From Candidatus Heimdallarchaeota archaeon (GTDB lineage: Archaea > Asgardarchaeota > Heimdallarchaeia > Heimdallarchaeales > Kariarchaeaceae), in the NCBI GenBank assembly GCA_026702845.1, contig JADCLS010000014.1, forward strand, positions 1 to 64,000: DNA of 64,000 nt, given 5' to 3'. Position numbers and translations under genes: made by a program. Under the pieces are notes generated by a model. The model worked only from the letters and a program-made list of their open reading frames with translations, was not told the DNA's origin and ran no database searches. Position 1 is the stretch's first letter, and every line of letters begins with the position of its first letter. Positions 37,240 to 46,800 of the stretch are shown in pieces.

Positions 37240-38616
37240 CTATAATAATGAATTTCTCTTAGCTTTACAATATGGACAGAATTCCATATTATTTTGTAAA
37301 TGACTATCGTGAATAATGGATTGACAACATTTAGTAACAATATTATTAGATGAATCCACTGTTTGGTAACAAATAACACACCTTTTAGATGAATTACAGT
37401 TACAGAATTGTTTGTATTCGATGCAGGTTTCACATGTTTCTAATTTACTTATATGATATAGCTGGGATCGTAATGATTTGGATTTAATAAGATTCAATAT
37501 ACTATTTCTTACTTTGGGATGGTTTTCTTCATGAAATAACTTAGCTAAAATTGTATCTGAAGAAATACTCTTAATGGCCTTTCTCCTTTGTTTCCAATCT
37601 TCGATTAATAAAATCTGATCGATATGCAAAATGAAATTATTATTACCATCAGATAATATCAATTTTTCGTCACCCAATTTATATTGATTCAGGCAGATTG
37701 AATTCAATGACTGGAATCGTTGCATTTCTTTGCTTAATATTCTTATATTCCTTTTAGTGTTTGAAAATTCACGCATTTTGTTAAGTATATAATTATCATA
37801 AATCCTGGTAATGATCCTCTTAGTGATTTCACTATATCGTTTGTATCGAACTAGATGATACAAAATTACTTGAAATTCAGGTTTATTAATCATCTGCAAA
37901 CGTTTCCTCAATTTCTTATTGAATTTTTCCTGATCAAATTCAGGATTTGTGCAATTAATGAATGATAGAAATTCATGATCTTGGGTAATAGAGTAATAAT
38001 AATGTAAATATGCAAATACTTGATCAGAAGTTATATTCTTCAAAAGATGTATCCTAGTTTCAAGATCATCTGTATCAATGATCATAAAAGCAAGTAATAT
38101 TTCATTAAATACATTATTCCCAGCTATTCGTATTAATTCATGATTATTAGTAAGCAAAGGAATCAATGAAAGGTACACTTGATTATTGATTTTTGTTAAT
38201 GCACCGATTCCATGATTTTTAGAAAATACTGCCAATTTCATTAATTGTATATCCTCAGTTATTCTGCTGAGAATATAACTTGAGAGAAAATCACTTCTTT
38301 TCAGAAGGTATTCAGTTAATATATCATTATTTTTAATAGATGTACATGCGATGATTTTTGAACGTTTTTCACCTGAATTCAAAAAAGGAATATAGTAATC
38401 ATCTTTCTGATTTAATTCGATTTTCATTGAAAGCAGAGTGTGATTTAGATATGATGAATTGAAATATTCATTAAATTGTTGATTAATAATCCCAGCAATA
38501 GGTGTAGATGATTTGGTACTTTGTGCAACTGAAGTGACATCATTATAGTACATAAGAAAAGTGAATCCGAGAACAATAAATCCAATTAGCATTCCAAGAA
38601 TTAAATCTGCACTCAT
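37240..38616 (-). CDS. Membrane-anchored LRV/HEAT-like repeat protein with RING-like zinc finger
   Basis: 458 residues. An N-terminal membrane helix (5-24) is followed by a helical repeat region; the copy near 345-390, with the pattern R-x2-A-x2-I-S-D-x2-L and PKVRNSIL, resembles LRV/HEAT units. The C-terminal 65 residues are Cys/His-rich: C395-x2-C398, C405, C407, then C413-x2-C416-x14-C431-x4-H436-x2-H439-x7-C447-x2-C450. The last set follows RING spacing, with the fourth ligand position replaced by Ser433 (Cys430 could substitute). RING proteins in Asgard archaea can be ubiquitin-ligase-like; that role here is only inference. No E1, E2 or ubiquitin gene is seen in this window. Confidence 0.6.
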   Translation of the reverse strand: MSADLILGMLIGFIVLGFTFLMYYNDVTSVAQSTKSSTPIAGIINQQFNEYFNSSYLNHTLLSMKIELNQKDDYYIPFLNSGEKRSKIIACTSIKNNDILTEYLLKRSDFLSSYILSRITEDIQLMKLAVFSKNHGIGALTKINNQVYLSLIPLLTNNHELIRIAGNNVFNEILLAFMIIDTDDLETRIHLLKNITSDQVFAYLHYYYSITQDHEFLSFINCTNPEFDQEKFNKKLRKRLQMINKPEFQVILYHLVRYKRYSEITKRIITRIYDNYILNKMREFSNTKRNIRILSKEMQRFQSLNSICLNQYKLGDEKLILSDGNNNFILHIDQILLIEDWKQRRKAIKSISSDTILAKLFHEENHPKVRNSILNLIKSKSLRSQLYHISKLETCETCIEYKQFCNCNSSKRCVICYQTVDSSNNIVTKCCQSIIHDSHLQNNMEFCPYCKAKRNSLL

Positions 38617-38691
38617 ACACCATCATCTGATAATATATCAGTGATCTAATTATATAAATAAATGCAAGAATTGAAATTCAATTGATTTGTA

Positions 38692-39786
38692 TTAAATTGC
38701 AAAATATAGGCCATTTTCTACTAATTGATGTAACTCTGATTCCTCTTCTGAATGAATTTTATCTGGTCTTAATCCAATATTTTCAATCTTTCCTAATATG
38801 TCAATTAATGCTGCTTTTACAGGATTGGTTGACCGATAACAGATAAAATATGCAATATAGTTATTACTTTTCTCTATGATAATTGTATAGTCAACATACC
38901 CAAAAGATTCGGGTAAATCTTCTCTTCCAGTCAATTCATTAAGAAGCGTTAGAATTCCTTTCATTGCTCCTGAAAAGAGCACACTGTTATCTACTGAATC
39001 TTCATCCATTTCTTTGAATTGATGGATGAGAACTGGAACCCCTGATGTTCTATTTGATATAACAAGTGATTGACCTTTTATGGTTCTGGGTACCAGAGCA
39101 TAAGGATCTTTTCTCAATGATAAGGAGATAATTACAAATCCTAATGCCGCAAATACAAGATATAATGCTGAATTACTAGCAATTACTCGTTCAATAATAA
39201 GTACGATAATGGTTAATGATCCCATAAACCAACCAATGAATACAGATCGATACACTCCCTTATTATCATCAGATGCATAATTCAATGATTTTTTAGTGAT
39301 AATTAAAATTTCTAGCATGATCCAAAATAATGGTCCTGCAAGCAAGAAGACAGACCAAGTTGGTGAATAACTAATTACCCAATCTTCAATAGATGGATCC
39401 CAAACTGAGGTGAATCCATTAGCTGAGTAACCAAGGCCAAACAATGATGAAATAACAAGCCAATACTTTCTACCATATAATCCCTCACCAGATAGATTAT
39501 TGAGTGCATACCAAATAAGTAGAAAACCAAATGAGGCTGCAGTTATTTGTATGGTACCAAGTATTTGTCGTAATGTACTAAATTCTTTTCCTAAAAAAGA
39601 AAATAAAGAAAATACAAATGGATGTATTGCATAGATCATGAAACCTGCAGTGATCCAGCCTAGTTCGATAAATTTACGTTCACGATATACTCCAAACAGG
39701 ATCAATGTTGATATAAAACAACCAACAAATGCAACTAATGCAGGGATCAATAATAGATAATTCACATAGGTACAGATACTTACCAT
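38692..39786 (-). CDS. 7TM protein with C-terminal longin-like domain
   Basis: 364 residues. Seven hydrophobic helices (about 8-32, 40-62, 72-95, 107-125, 143-162, 180-201 and 206-225) resemble 7TM sensor regions. A soluble C-terminal domain (about 238-364) follows, with predicted order strand-strand-helix-strand-strand-strand-helix: SLVISN, VLIHQF, a helix with VLFSGAMKGILTLLNEL, then YTIIIEK, IAYFICYR and a final helix. This is the longin/roadblock-like order widely seen near small GTPases in Asgard archaea. Its equal-length paralogue is at 50813-51907. Likely a membrane sensor or scaffold for a small GTPase; this is inference. Confidence 0.65.
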   Translation of the reverse strand: MVSICTYVNYLLLIPALVAFVGCFISTLILFGVYRERKFIELGWITAGFMIYAIHPFVFSLFSFLGKEFSTLRQILGTIQITAASFGFLLIWYALNNLSGEGLYGRKYWLVISSLFGLGYSANGFTSVWDPSIEDWVISYSPTWSVFLLAGPLFWIMLEILIITKKSLNYASDDNKGVYRSVFIGWFMGSLTIIVLIIERVIASNSALYLVFAALGFVIISLSLRKDPYALVPRTIKGQSLVISNRTSGVPVLIHQFKEMDEDSVDNSVLFSGAMKGILTLLNELTGREDLPESFGYVDYTIIIEKSNNYIAYFICYRSTNPVKAALIDILGKIENIGLRPDKIHSEEESELHQLVENGLYFAI

Positions 39787-39932
39787 TATAAAAATGAAAC
39801 TAGTAGAATTATTCTAATTTCGATATTAAAAATTAATTTACATATAATGAAATTATAGAGAAAAAATATATGGTTACCAAAAGTTTTCTCTTAAAATAAT
39901 AACCTTATATATTAGGAGGAGTTATATCAATT

Positions 39933-39965
39933 AACCGAGGTCTTGATTTTTTAGAGACCTCGGTT
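39933..39965. repeat. Perfect 11-bp inverted repeat (hairpin)
   Basis: Arms 39933-39943 and 39955-39965 are perfectly complementary around an 11-base T-rich loop. GGAGGAG just before and CTCCCTCC just after could extend the pairing imperfectly. It lies between two minus-strand genes, 114 bases after the stop of the acetyltransferase and about 150 bases before the 7TM-longin start, so it could be a 3'-end structure of the former or a leader element of the latter. Bacterial-type terminators are not the archaeal norm. Confidence 0.6.
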
Positions 39966-40079
39966 CTCCCTCCCCCAATGAATTTTTTTATAAAATTATA
40001 TTTTTCAAAAGAATTTATGTTATTTAAAAAATGCAAAATTGTATGATTTGATATATTTTTACTTATATTTAATATAATC

Positions 40080-41153
40080 TTAATGTGCAATCTCAATAGA
40101 TTGCCTTTCAAGGTATGCTTTGAGTTGTGGAAGCATCATCTGAGCTGTATACTGCTCTTTAAATTTCTTAAAACCTATTCTATTGTTAATAGATAACATG
40201 GGAGCATTAGATGTGGCATTTCCAGTGTTAATATACTCCAAACCTTCATAATTATCTTTGGCATGTTTCATAATGGCTGCTTTACACCATTTACCCAAAC
40301 CTCTACCTCGATATTTTACAGGTACTCCGGTGAGGCCAACTCCCATTCGAGTTGGGGTTTCAGGATTATATCCAAGAGTAGTTAAGCTAGAGACATCTCC
40401 ATTTTCTTCTACAGTAATACAATAGATCCTGGTATTTCCTAGTTTGGCAGAACGCTCTTCAGATTCTCTAAGGCTTTTCTCAGTCTCAGTCATATCATTT
40501 ATTGCTAGATCATCTCTAGGTACTAGATTCATTGTCTCATTGAATGTGGCTAAATATGCTTCCATTCTATTATCAGGCATTTTATTATGAAATTCTAATC
40601 TTGTTGTAGGATTACGTTTTGCTCCATCCTCAATCCATTCATCCATCATATCCCATGGTACATCCTTAATATACGCCCTGTTCTCTATATTGACTTGAGC
40701 AATCTGTGCACCAACTTTTTCAGCTACTTTAATAATAACATCTTCCTCAGAATTGGCTATGAGGACCATCTTCTCCTTCTCTACCATTTCATCATAAATA
40801 TCTTTAAGCAATGATTTCATAATTCCATTTTGTCTGTATTCAGGCAATAGAATTGTTTCGGTAATCATTAAAGCTTTATTCGCCTCATATGATGGATTCT
40901 TAGGTGCAAACCCAGCAGTAAGAAAAATCCCTATCAATTCATCGTATTTGTTGGCCTGATACAGTCCCTGAAAATTGAATTCTAGTTCTTCACTCTCAGC
41001 TTGTAAAATTAATCCCTGTTTTCTCTTCTCTCTTGGAGAAAGGGGATCATTTGGTCTTAATATCTGATGCATTTTTTCATCAAAATTAAAAAATCTGTCC
41101 CATTCTTCTTGTTCTGCATTTATTGGATCAAAAGGTTTCTTTTCGAATTCCAT
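40080..41153 (-). CDS. Double GNAT-domain N-acetyltransferase
   Basis: 357 residues with two tandem GNAT folds, as in mycothiol synthase-like and Eis-like enzymes. The N-terminal copy has ITETILLPEYRQNGIMKSLL (about 93-112). The C-terminal copy is the better-conserved one, with TGVPVKYRGRGLGKWCK (about 281-297), then NTGNATSNAPMLSINNRIGF (about 315-334), the classic acetyl-CoA loop and 'N-x-x-M-x-x-I-N-x-x-x-G-F' motif. The acceptor substrate is unknown. It has its own transcript, followed by the 39933 hairpin. Confidence 0.85.
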   Translation of the reverse strand: MEFEKKPFDPINAEQEEWDRFFNFDEKMHQILRPNDPLSPREKRKQGLILQAESEELEFNFQGLYQANKYDELIGIFLTAGFAPKNPSYEANKALMITETILLPEYRQNGIMKSLLKDIYDEMVEKEKMVLIANSEEDVIIKVAEKVGAQIAQVNIENRAYIKDVPWDMMDEWIEDGAKRNPTTRLEFHNKMPDNRMEAYLATFNETMNLVPRDDLAINDMTETEKSLRESEERSAKLGNTRIYCITVEENGDVSSLTTLGYNPETPTRMGVGLTGVPVKYRGRGLGKWCKAAIMKHAKDNYEGLEYINTGNATSNAPMLSINNRIGFKKFKEQYTAQMMLPQLKAYLERQSIEIAH

Positions 41154-41478
41154 ATACTTACTACTGGTAACTCATATATAAGTTATCCAAAATTTTTGAG
41201 GGTTATTATTGCTCCAACAGTGAATAGCTTCAACTCTAAAGAATATTGCATACACCTAGAGGTGTAATGAAAAGAATTATGCAATTGGACTTGTTAAGGA
41301 TTTTGATATAATAATCTCATTTGAACACTATATTTCTCTGGTTTTTGTAAGTTTATCTTCAAGCTATTATATTTTAGGTGAGGGTGAAGCTGGATGTCCA
41401 TATGATTTTAGACATAATCAAAATTTACTGAATTTATGAATAAAAATAACTGGGAAATTTATGAACGACTATGAGTAA
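41154..41478. other. Intergenic with a short dyad
   Basis: 325 bases without a coding frame, between divergent genes. The only structured element noticed is TACACCT at 41251-41257 facing AGGTGTA at 41260-41266, a 7-bp dyad with a 2-base gap that could be an operator. The rest is AT-rich. Confidence 0.4.
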
Positions 41479-42273
41479 ATGAAATATTTTTATTTTCTGA
41501 AGCCCAATATTATTCATATGAAGCAAAATGGACCTAGGATGCCAAAAATTGATTTTAATGCTTTTGCTCGTGGGGATAGATATTATCGTGAAGGTTCCTC
41601 AGAAAGAGAAAAAACTCCACTGAGCCATGCCATTTTAGGAGCGTTAATTGTTTTAACACTTACTGGTGCGATATTAGGGTACTCAATATTTCATAGAGAG
41701 GCACCTACTTTAACCCCCATCCAAATAACCTTAGATTCTGGAATTGTTTATGATAACTATATCAGTCAAATAAATGATGGATTGGAAGTTGGATTTATTA
41801 TAGAATCAAACAGTGACTTAAATTATTATTTAATTATTCATACTTTGGATCAAGGTGAAATTTCAAGAATGTCTTTAAATGAAATCAAAACTAGATCTTA
41901 CATCATACGAAATGAAATCACTGATAACCGACTTTCATATCAATTCAAAAAAGAAATGAATAATTTCCATTTTTCATTATTCATCGATTCAATCCCAAAC
42001 CAACTAATTGGAGAGAGTTTAGATCTTATTTATTTCACTCAAAAAGGAAAATTAATTGATAGAACTTCTTCTTTTTTTGCATCATTAATATTATTTAGTC
42101 CAATATTCATCGTATTTTATTTGCCAAGTATGAAAATTATCAAATCTTATGTAAATGAAAGAAAGATTAGAAAGATATTAGGAAATGATTATGAAGAACT
42201 GACAGAAGATTACAATTTCACAGGTGCAGATATTTTTAGTCCACTACGTTCAAGAAAAAAAGATGATGAATAA
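41479..42273 (+). CDS. Two-helix membrane protein
   Basis: 264 residues. A basic N-terminus is followed by a helix at about 51-71, a 110-residue probably extracytoplasmic domain, a second helix at about 195-213, and a charged cytoplasmic tail ending in RSRKKDDE. No domain is recognised. The start is uncertain: ATGs at 41479, 41518 and 41539 are all in frame. Function unknown. Confidence 0.6.
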   Translation: MKYFYFLKPNIIHMKQNGPRMPKIDFNAFARGDRYYREGSSEREKTPLSHAILGALIVLTLTGAILGYSIFHREAPTLTPIQITLDSGIVYDNYISQINDGLEVGFIIESNSDLNYYLIIHTLDQGEISRMSLNEIKTRSYIIRNEITDNRLSYQFKKEMNNFHFSLFIDSIPNQLIGESLDLIYFTQKGKLIDRTSSFFASLILFSPIFIVFYLPSMKIIKSYVNERKIRKILGNDYEELTEDYNFTGADIFSPLRSRKKDDE

Positions 42274-42282
42274 AATTACGGC

Positions 42283-42310
42283 TTTGTCTAATTTAATTTG
42301 TCTAATTTAA
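42283..42310. repeat. Perfect 14-bp tandem duplication
   Basis: The 14-base unit TTTGTCTAATTTAA occurs twice head to tail (42283-42296 and 42297-42310) just after the stop of the 41479 gene, probably by replication slippage. No function is implied. Confidence 0.75.
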
Positions 42311-42564
42311 AATCATCAGAAAATTCTCAAACAATTTCTTATCCATTCAAATTTAGAAAAATTGTGAAATAAAATCATCATTTGAAAAAATTATGAAATT
42401 ATTTTGAAGATAATATGAAAATACACAATTTATATCGATATTATTATAATTCTGATCATATAGTTTTTCACAAAATCACTTTTACCTCTTATTCAGGTGA
42501 TATTGATTCCTTTATTCTTAACATTCAGTTTAATTTCGTTATTATTTTATCAATAAATAGAACC

Positions 42565-43044
42565 TTACTTCATACATGAAAGTCGAGTAGATCCTTCCTC
42601 GTGTCGTTTATCATGCCGTTTAACATCAGCACTCAACTTTGCCGTATATTCACAATATTTACTTTGATATCTGTCATTTTGTTTATAGATTTCATTATCC
42701 CAATCAGATTCACAAGATAACTTTCTATTGGTGGTTTCATGGTATTTCAAATGTATTGCAATCAATCGTTTATTTTTTGCTGTAAAATCACAAGTTAAAC
42801 TCTTAAATAATACAGGTTTTGCAATTTTAGGTTTCTTCACTTTATCAGAAATTGTGAAATTATCGAAATCTAAATGTTTATTCAAATGATATAATAAATC
42901 ACATAGAACATAAAATGTTTTCTTACAAAAATTACAAATATACGCCATATATCTTACTTTTAGACATGCTCTTTGATGAGAAATCAGAGTGCTAAAATCT
43001 GAAATTGTTCGAGAACAATTTCTGCAGGTTTCACGAAGAACCAA
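42565..43044 (-). CDS. Tandem C2H2 zinc-finger protein, eukaryote-like
   Basis: 159 residues with four finger-shaped units. Finger 1: C7-x2-C10-x12-H23-x3-C27. Finger 2: C37-x2-C40-x12-H53-x3-H57, a textbook C2H2 with Phe44 and Leu50 core positions. Fingers 3 and 4 keep C-x12-H-x3-H (CDFTAKNKRLIAIHLKYH and CEYTAKLSADVKRHDKRH) but the first Cys is Ser in both, coded AGT, one base from TGT. Fingers of this Y/F-T-A-K type are typical of eukaryotic DNA-binding arrays and rare in archaea. The start is a TTG, with no in-frame ATG nearby. It could bind DNA or RNA, or be a decaying acquired gene. Confidence 0.65.
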   Translation of the reverse strand: MVLRETCRNCSRTISDFSTLISHQRACLKVRYMAYICNFCKKTFYVLCDLLYHLNKHLDFDNFTISDKVKKPKIAKPVLFKSLTCDFTAKNKRLIAIHLKYHETTNRKLSCESDWDNEIYKQNDRYQSKYCEYTAKLSADVKRHDKRHEEGSTRLSCMK

Positions 43045-43064
43045 ACAATGATGTGTCTCAAGCG

Positions 43065-43499
43065 ATGAGTATATTAGATAAAATAATGAAAAAAGGAATT
43101 TATAGTAATGATGAATATTTACGAAAATTGGCTATAGTCAACATTGAGGATCAGAAGAAACTTGAGAAGATTGCATTTAAAGATAAACATAGAGATGTAA
43201 GGGCTGCTGCGGTCAAAAAATTGGTTAATATACCCCAAATAGAAAAAATCGCCATAAAAGATAAAGATCGATTGGTTAGATTTACAGCAGTGCAAATGAT
43301 TAATGATCAAGAACTCCTCGCTGAAATTGTATTAAAGGACGAATTATATGTAGGGAATGAGGCAATAAACAAAATTTTCAACCCTGAAGTACTTGAACAT
43401 ATTCTAAAAGAAAGTAGTAGTTTGACCTTTAAACAAATTGCTTCAGATAGGCTTGAAAAAATACATGAAGACGATTTAGGCCTAGAACAAGAAGTATAA
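43065..43499 (+). CDS. LRV/HEAT-like repeat protein
   Basis: 144 residues from the ATG at 43065. A longer frame exists from a TTG at 43005 but would overlap the divergent zinc-finger gene. It consists of about five short helical repeats on the pattern L-x2-IA-x-KD-x4-VR-x2-AV, for example EKIAFKDKHRDVRAAAV and EKIAIKDKDRLVRFTAV, as in leucine-rich-repeat-variant/HEAT-like solenoids. These solenoids usually serve as protein-protein adaptors. No catalytic residues. It is divergent from the C2H2 gene, with only 20 bases between the starts. Confidence 0.7.
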   Translation: MSILDKIMKKGIYSNDEYLRKLAIVNIEDQKKLEKIAFKDKHRDVRAAAVKKLVNIPQIEKIAIKDKDRLVRFTAVQMINDQELLAEIVLKDELYVGNEAINKIFNPEVLEHILKESSSLTFKQIASDRLEKIHEDDLGLEQEV

Positions 43500-43805
43500 T
43501 TTTACCGTTTAACCTTACAAAAAATATTATAGAATTATTACATGATGCACATCGGTTTAACGAGTAAAAGAATGAAGTTTACGGATAAATAACCCAATTA
43601 CCAATAGTTAGTAAATAGGATCTATCAATTCAAGAAAGTGACGACTAGGAGTTCTTTAACAAACATCTCTTGCCCTTGAACTCATTTGAACTTTCTGGAG
43701 TTATAATTGATTTAGGTCACGTATCCTCCCAACAGCATATAGATTTTGGATATTTTCCATACGTTCATACATACATTTCAATAGCAAACCATTTCCTAAT
43801 ATAAT
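43500..43805. other. Intergenic before the subtilase
   Basis: 306 bases with no coding frame and no strong hairpin. GTTTAAC occurs in two places (near 43507 and 43555), too weak to call. It presumably contains the promoter of the subtilase. Confidence 0.35.
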
Positions 43806-46800
43806 ATGATTTCCTTTAGATTTATCTTATTTCTTCTTCTAATTAATCAGATTAGTATGACTGGATTGGTAGTAGATAATAAAATTCAACTAAATAACGA
43901 TTACGTCATCCCAATAGTTGAATCAAGAGAAACCTATGTATACTTTGCAGATTCTCAACAAAATTATGAACAGATGAAAACAATTGAACATAGAGCACAT
44001 TATGACCATATCCGGACGATAATCCTTGATTTATCAAAGGAAGAGATGGATATCATTAAAACAATAAATTATCAAGTTTATCGATATGATGATTTCTCTC
44101 AACTAAGTTTTTCACCAGTAATGTCCTCTCCAGGATTAAAATTGGATAATTCTGATCTTGAGATGGATACTATAGGGATAACTGAAATGTGGGATATTGG
44201 ATACAATGGCTCGGGTGTAGCATTGGCAGTGGTGGATAATGGTGTGCAACCCAACCATCCAGCTCTGGAAGAAGCATTAATAGAATCAGTTAATTTTAAT
44301 CTCACTCCAGATGGAACCAGCTATCCAGTATGTATGGATCATGGAACACTGGTAGCTGGTACAGCAGTTGGTAATGGTGATTTAGCAGATGGGAGTAACA
44401 ATCCATCATTTAGGGGACCTGCTTTCGGTGCTGATATAGTTGCAGTCAATATGGGATGTGAGGGAAATACAATAGTTGGAGATATTTTTGCAGCATTTGA
44501 TTGGATCATTGCTAATAATGCAAGCATTGATATTGTCAATATGTCATGGGGAGGTGGTACAGCTAATTTTGATACTATCATGCAAATCCTAGAATCGGAG
44601 AATATAATCGCAATTTCCTCTGCTGGTAACGCAGGACCTGCACAGTATACCGTCAGTTCTGGCCCAGGGTTATCATATCCAACAATTACTGTGGGTGCAT
44701 CTTGTATCAAATCAATGGAGACATTTAGTTTTGCTTGTCTATCAGATGATCCAGAAGCATCATCAGGTCTTGCAGAATTCTCATCTCGAGGGCCTGGTCC
44801 TGGGTTCAATTTCAAACCAGATATTACAGCACCAGGATATAATATTTATGCACCTAATGTTGGAGGGGGATATACTAACTGGTATGGGACTTCTGCAGCA
44901 TCACCTATGGCATCTGGAGGAATTGCTACATTAATATCTGCGATACGAGCAAACAATATCACATATAATCCTGGTGTGATTAAAGCAGCTATAATGAAAG
45001 CAGCTCAACCTCTAGGAGGATTTTCTGAATTAGATGAAGGAAAGGGAGATATTCATGTTTTTGATGCTTGGAATTTTATTCTTGATGCAGATCGCATAGA
45101 TAACATACCACTATTAGTTGATATGTCTCCTCGAAGAGACACAGCACCATTACAAGCTCAAGTATTTAGTAATTTACAAATGCAGCTTCCATTAACCATC
45201 ATTAGCTCCTACCCTTCACTTACAGAATTTAGCATCTCAGGCAATATCAGCCAGATATTGAGTTATAATGATGTTCTGGATACAAATAAATTTTCTCAGA
45301 AAACTTATCTTGATGTTAATACATACGGAGCACAAGGATATTATGAGGGTACTGTAACCGCGATTCTAGGTAATGATTCTGTATCTGCAACGTATAGATT
45401 GGATGTGGGAGAGGCAGCAGCAGCAAAAGTGCTCATGGATCTTGGCCATACATCCTGGGATAATGCAGGATTGGATGGCATAGGAGGATCAAATACTGGT
45501 GAAATGGTAAATATCGCATTAAGTAAATCATTCTGGGTAGATGAGTTTCATGATATTCTAACATCTGATGTGTTGAATCGATATGACATATTGTGGATGC
45601 CTGACCCTCTTGATCTAGGTGGATCAGAAATTCTACTTAACAGCGAGATAACAGCAATTGAAAACTTTGTTCTTCAAGGTGGATCTGTATTCATTGATTT
45701 CAATGGAAAACTCAATGATCCTATTTATGGATTAACAGGTACTGATACTTATGAGCTCAACAGATTACTCAATAAATTTTCAATCACAAGTAATAATGAA
45801 GTTATTAATGCTCCATCTGATACGAGAGAAGCTATTGTAATAAATTATAATAGCTTAGGAAAGGATGTATCAAGTATTACGCACTTTGGTAATTTCCTAA
45901 CAGTATCAGAAAATGCAGTAGGAGTAGCATCTGTATCAGGTAAGATTACAGTAGCAATGAATGATCTCGTTAATGGAGGAAGAGTGCTAGTTAGTTCTTC
46001 TAATTTCTGGCTTGATAATGCAGGTGCACTAGGAATGTATCCTTCAGGATATGATGATGTAAGGTTCTGTTCCAATACTTGGGATTGGCTTTCTTCATCT
46101 GAGCAGGTAAAACGTATATCTTTTAATCAAGATAAGGCAAGTATAGAGGCCAAATTTCAAGTAATTAATAATGGTACTGTAGTAGTTCCTCCCGATATCA
46201 TTAGAACTGATCAGAATGGAATAAGTATTTTGATATCACCCATAGATTTAGGTAATGGGATATGGGGATTCAATGATTCAATCACTCAAGATGGAAGATA
46301 TAAATATGAATTAACGTATATGGATGAATTTAGCATCTGGTATGCGTATGTTGATACCCAAGCTCCCTATCTTGCTATAGCTGAGGGATATTATAATCAA
46401 AGTATCTTCAATCGAGACTCAAGTATTTTGCTTAAATTTACTGCTGGGGATGCTGTAACAGAACTTCAAGCAACAGATTTTGATATTACCTTAGATACAA
46501 CCACAATCTCACCGTCGTACTATAGCTATGCTGATCACATTCTCCGACTTTTCATCTATAAATCATATTTGAATGATGATGATGCTCACCTTTACAATCT
46601 TAATATCACTGTAACTGATTCTGCAGGTAATACTGCATTCATCATCTTTCAGTTTGCTTTCTCTGATGTCTTCACAGAGACTGAAACTATTACAAGTGTA
46701 ACCAGTCAAACGATTATGACAACTACCCAAACAAGTGAGGAACAATCCACTCAAGTGTCTAGTCTATCAGATACAAATGATACACCAGTCTTTGGTCTCT

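Noticed and set aside
39905..40111. Minus-strand 68-codon frame with a basic composition in the gap before the acetyltransferase gene
   Set aside because: It overlaps the hairpin and the coding end of the acetyltransferase, lacks a ribosome site or TATA box, and the peptide has no recognisable pattern.
43005..43064. Longer start (TTG) for the LRV/HEAT-like gene
   Set aside because: It would overlap the zinc-finger gene by 40 bases and adds a non-repeat leader; the ATG at 43065 begins just before the first repeat.
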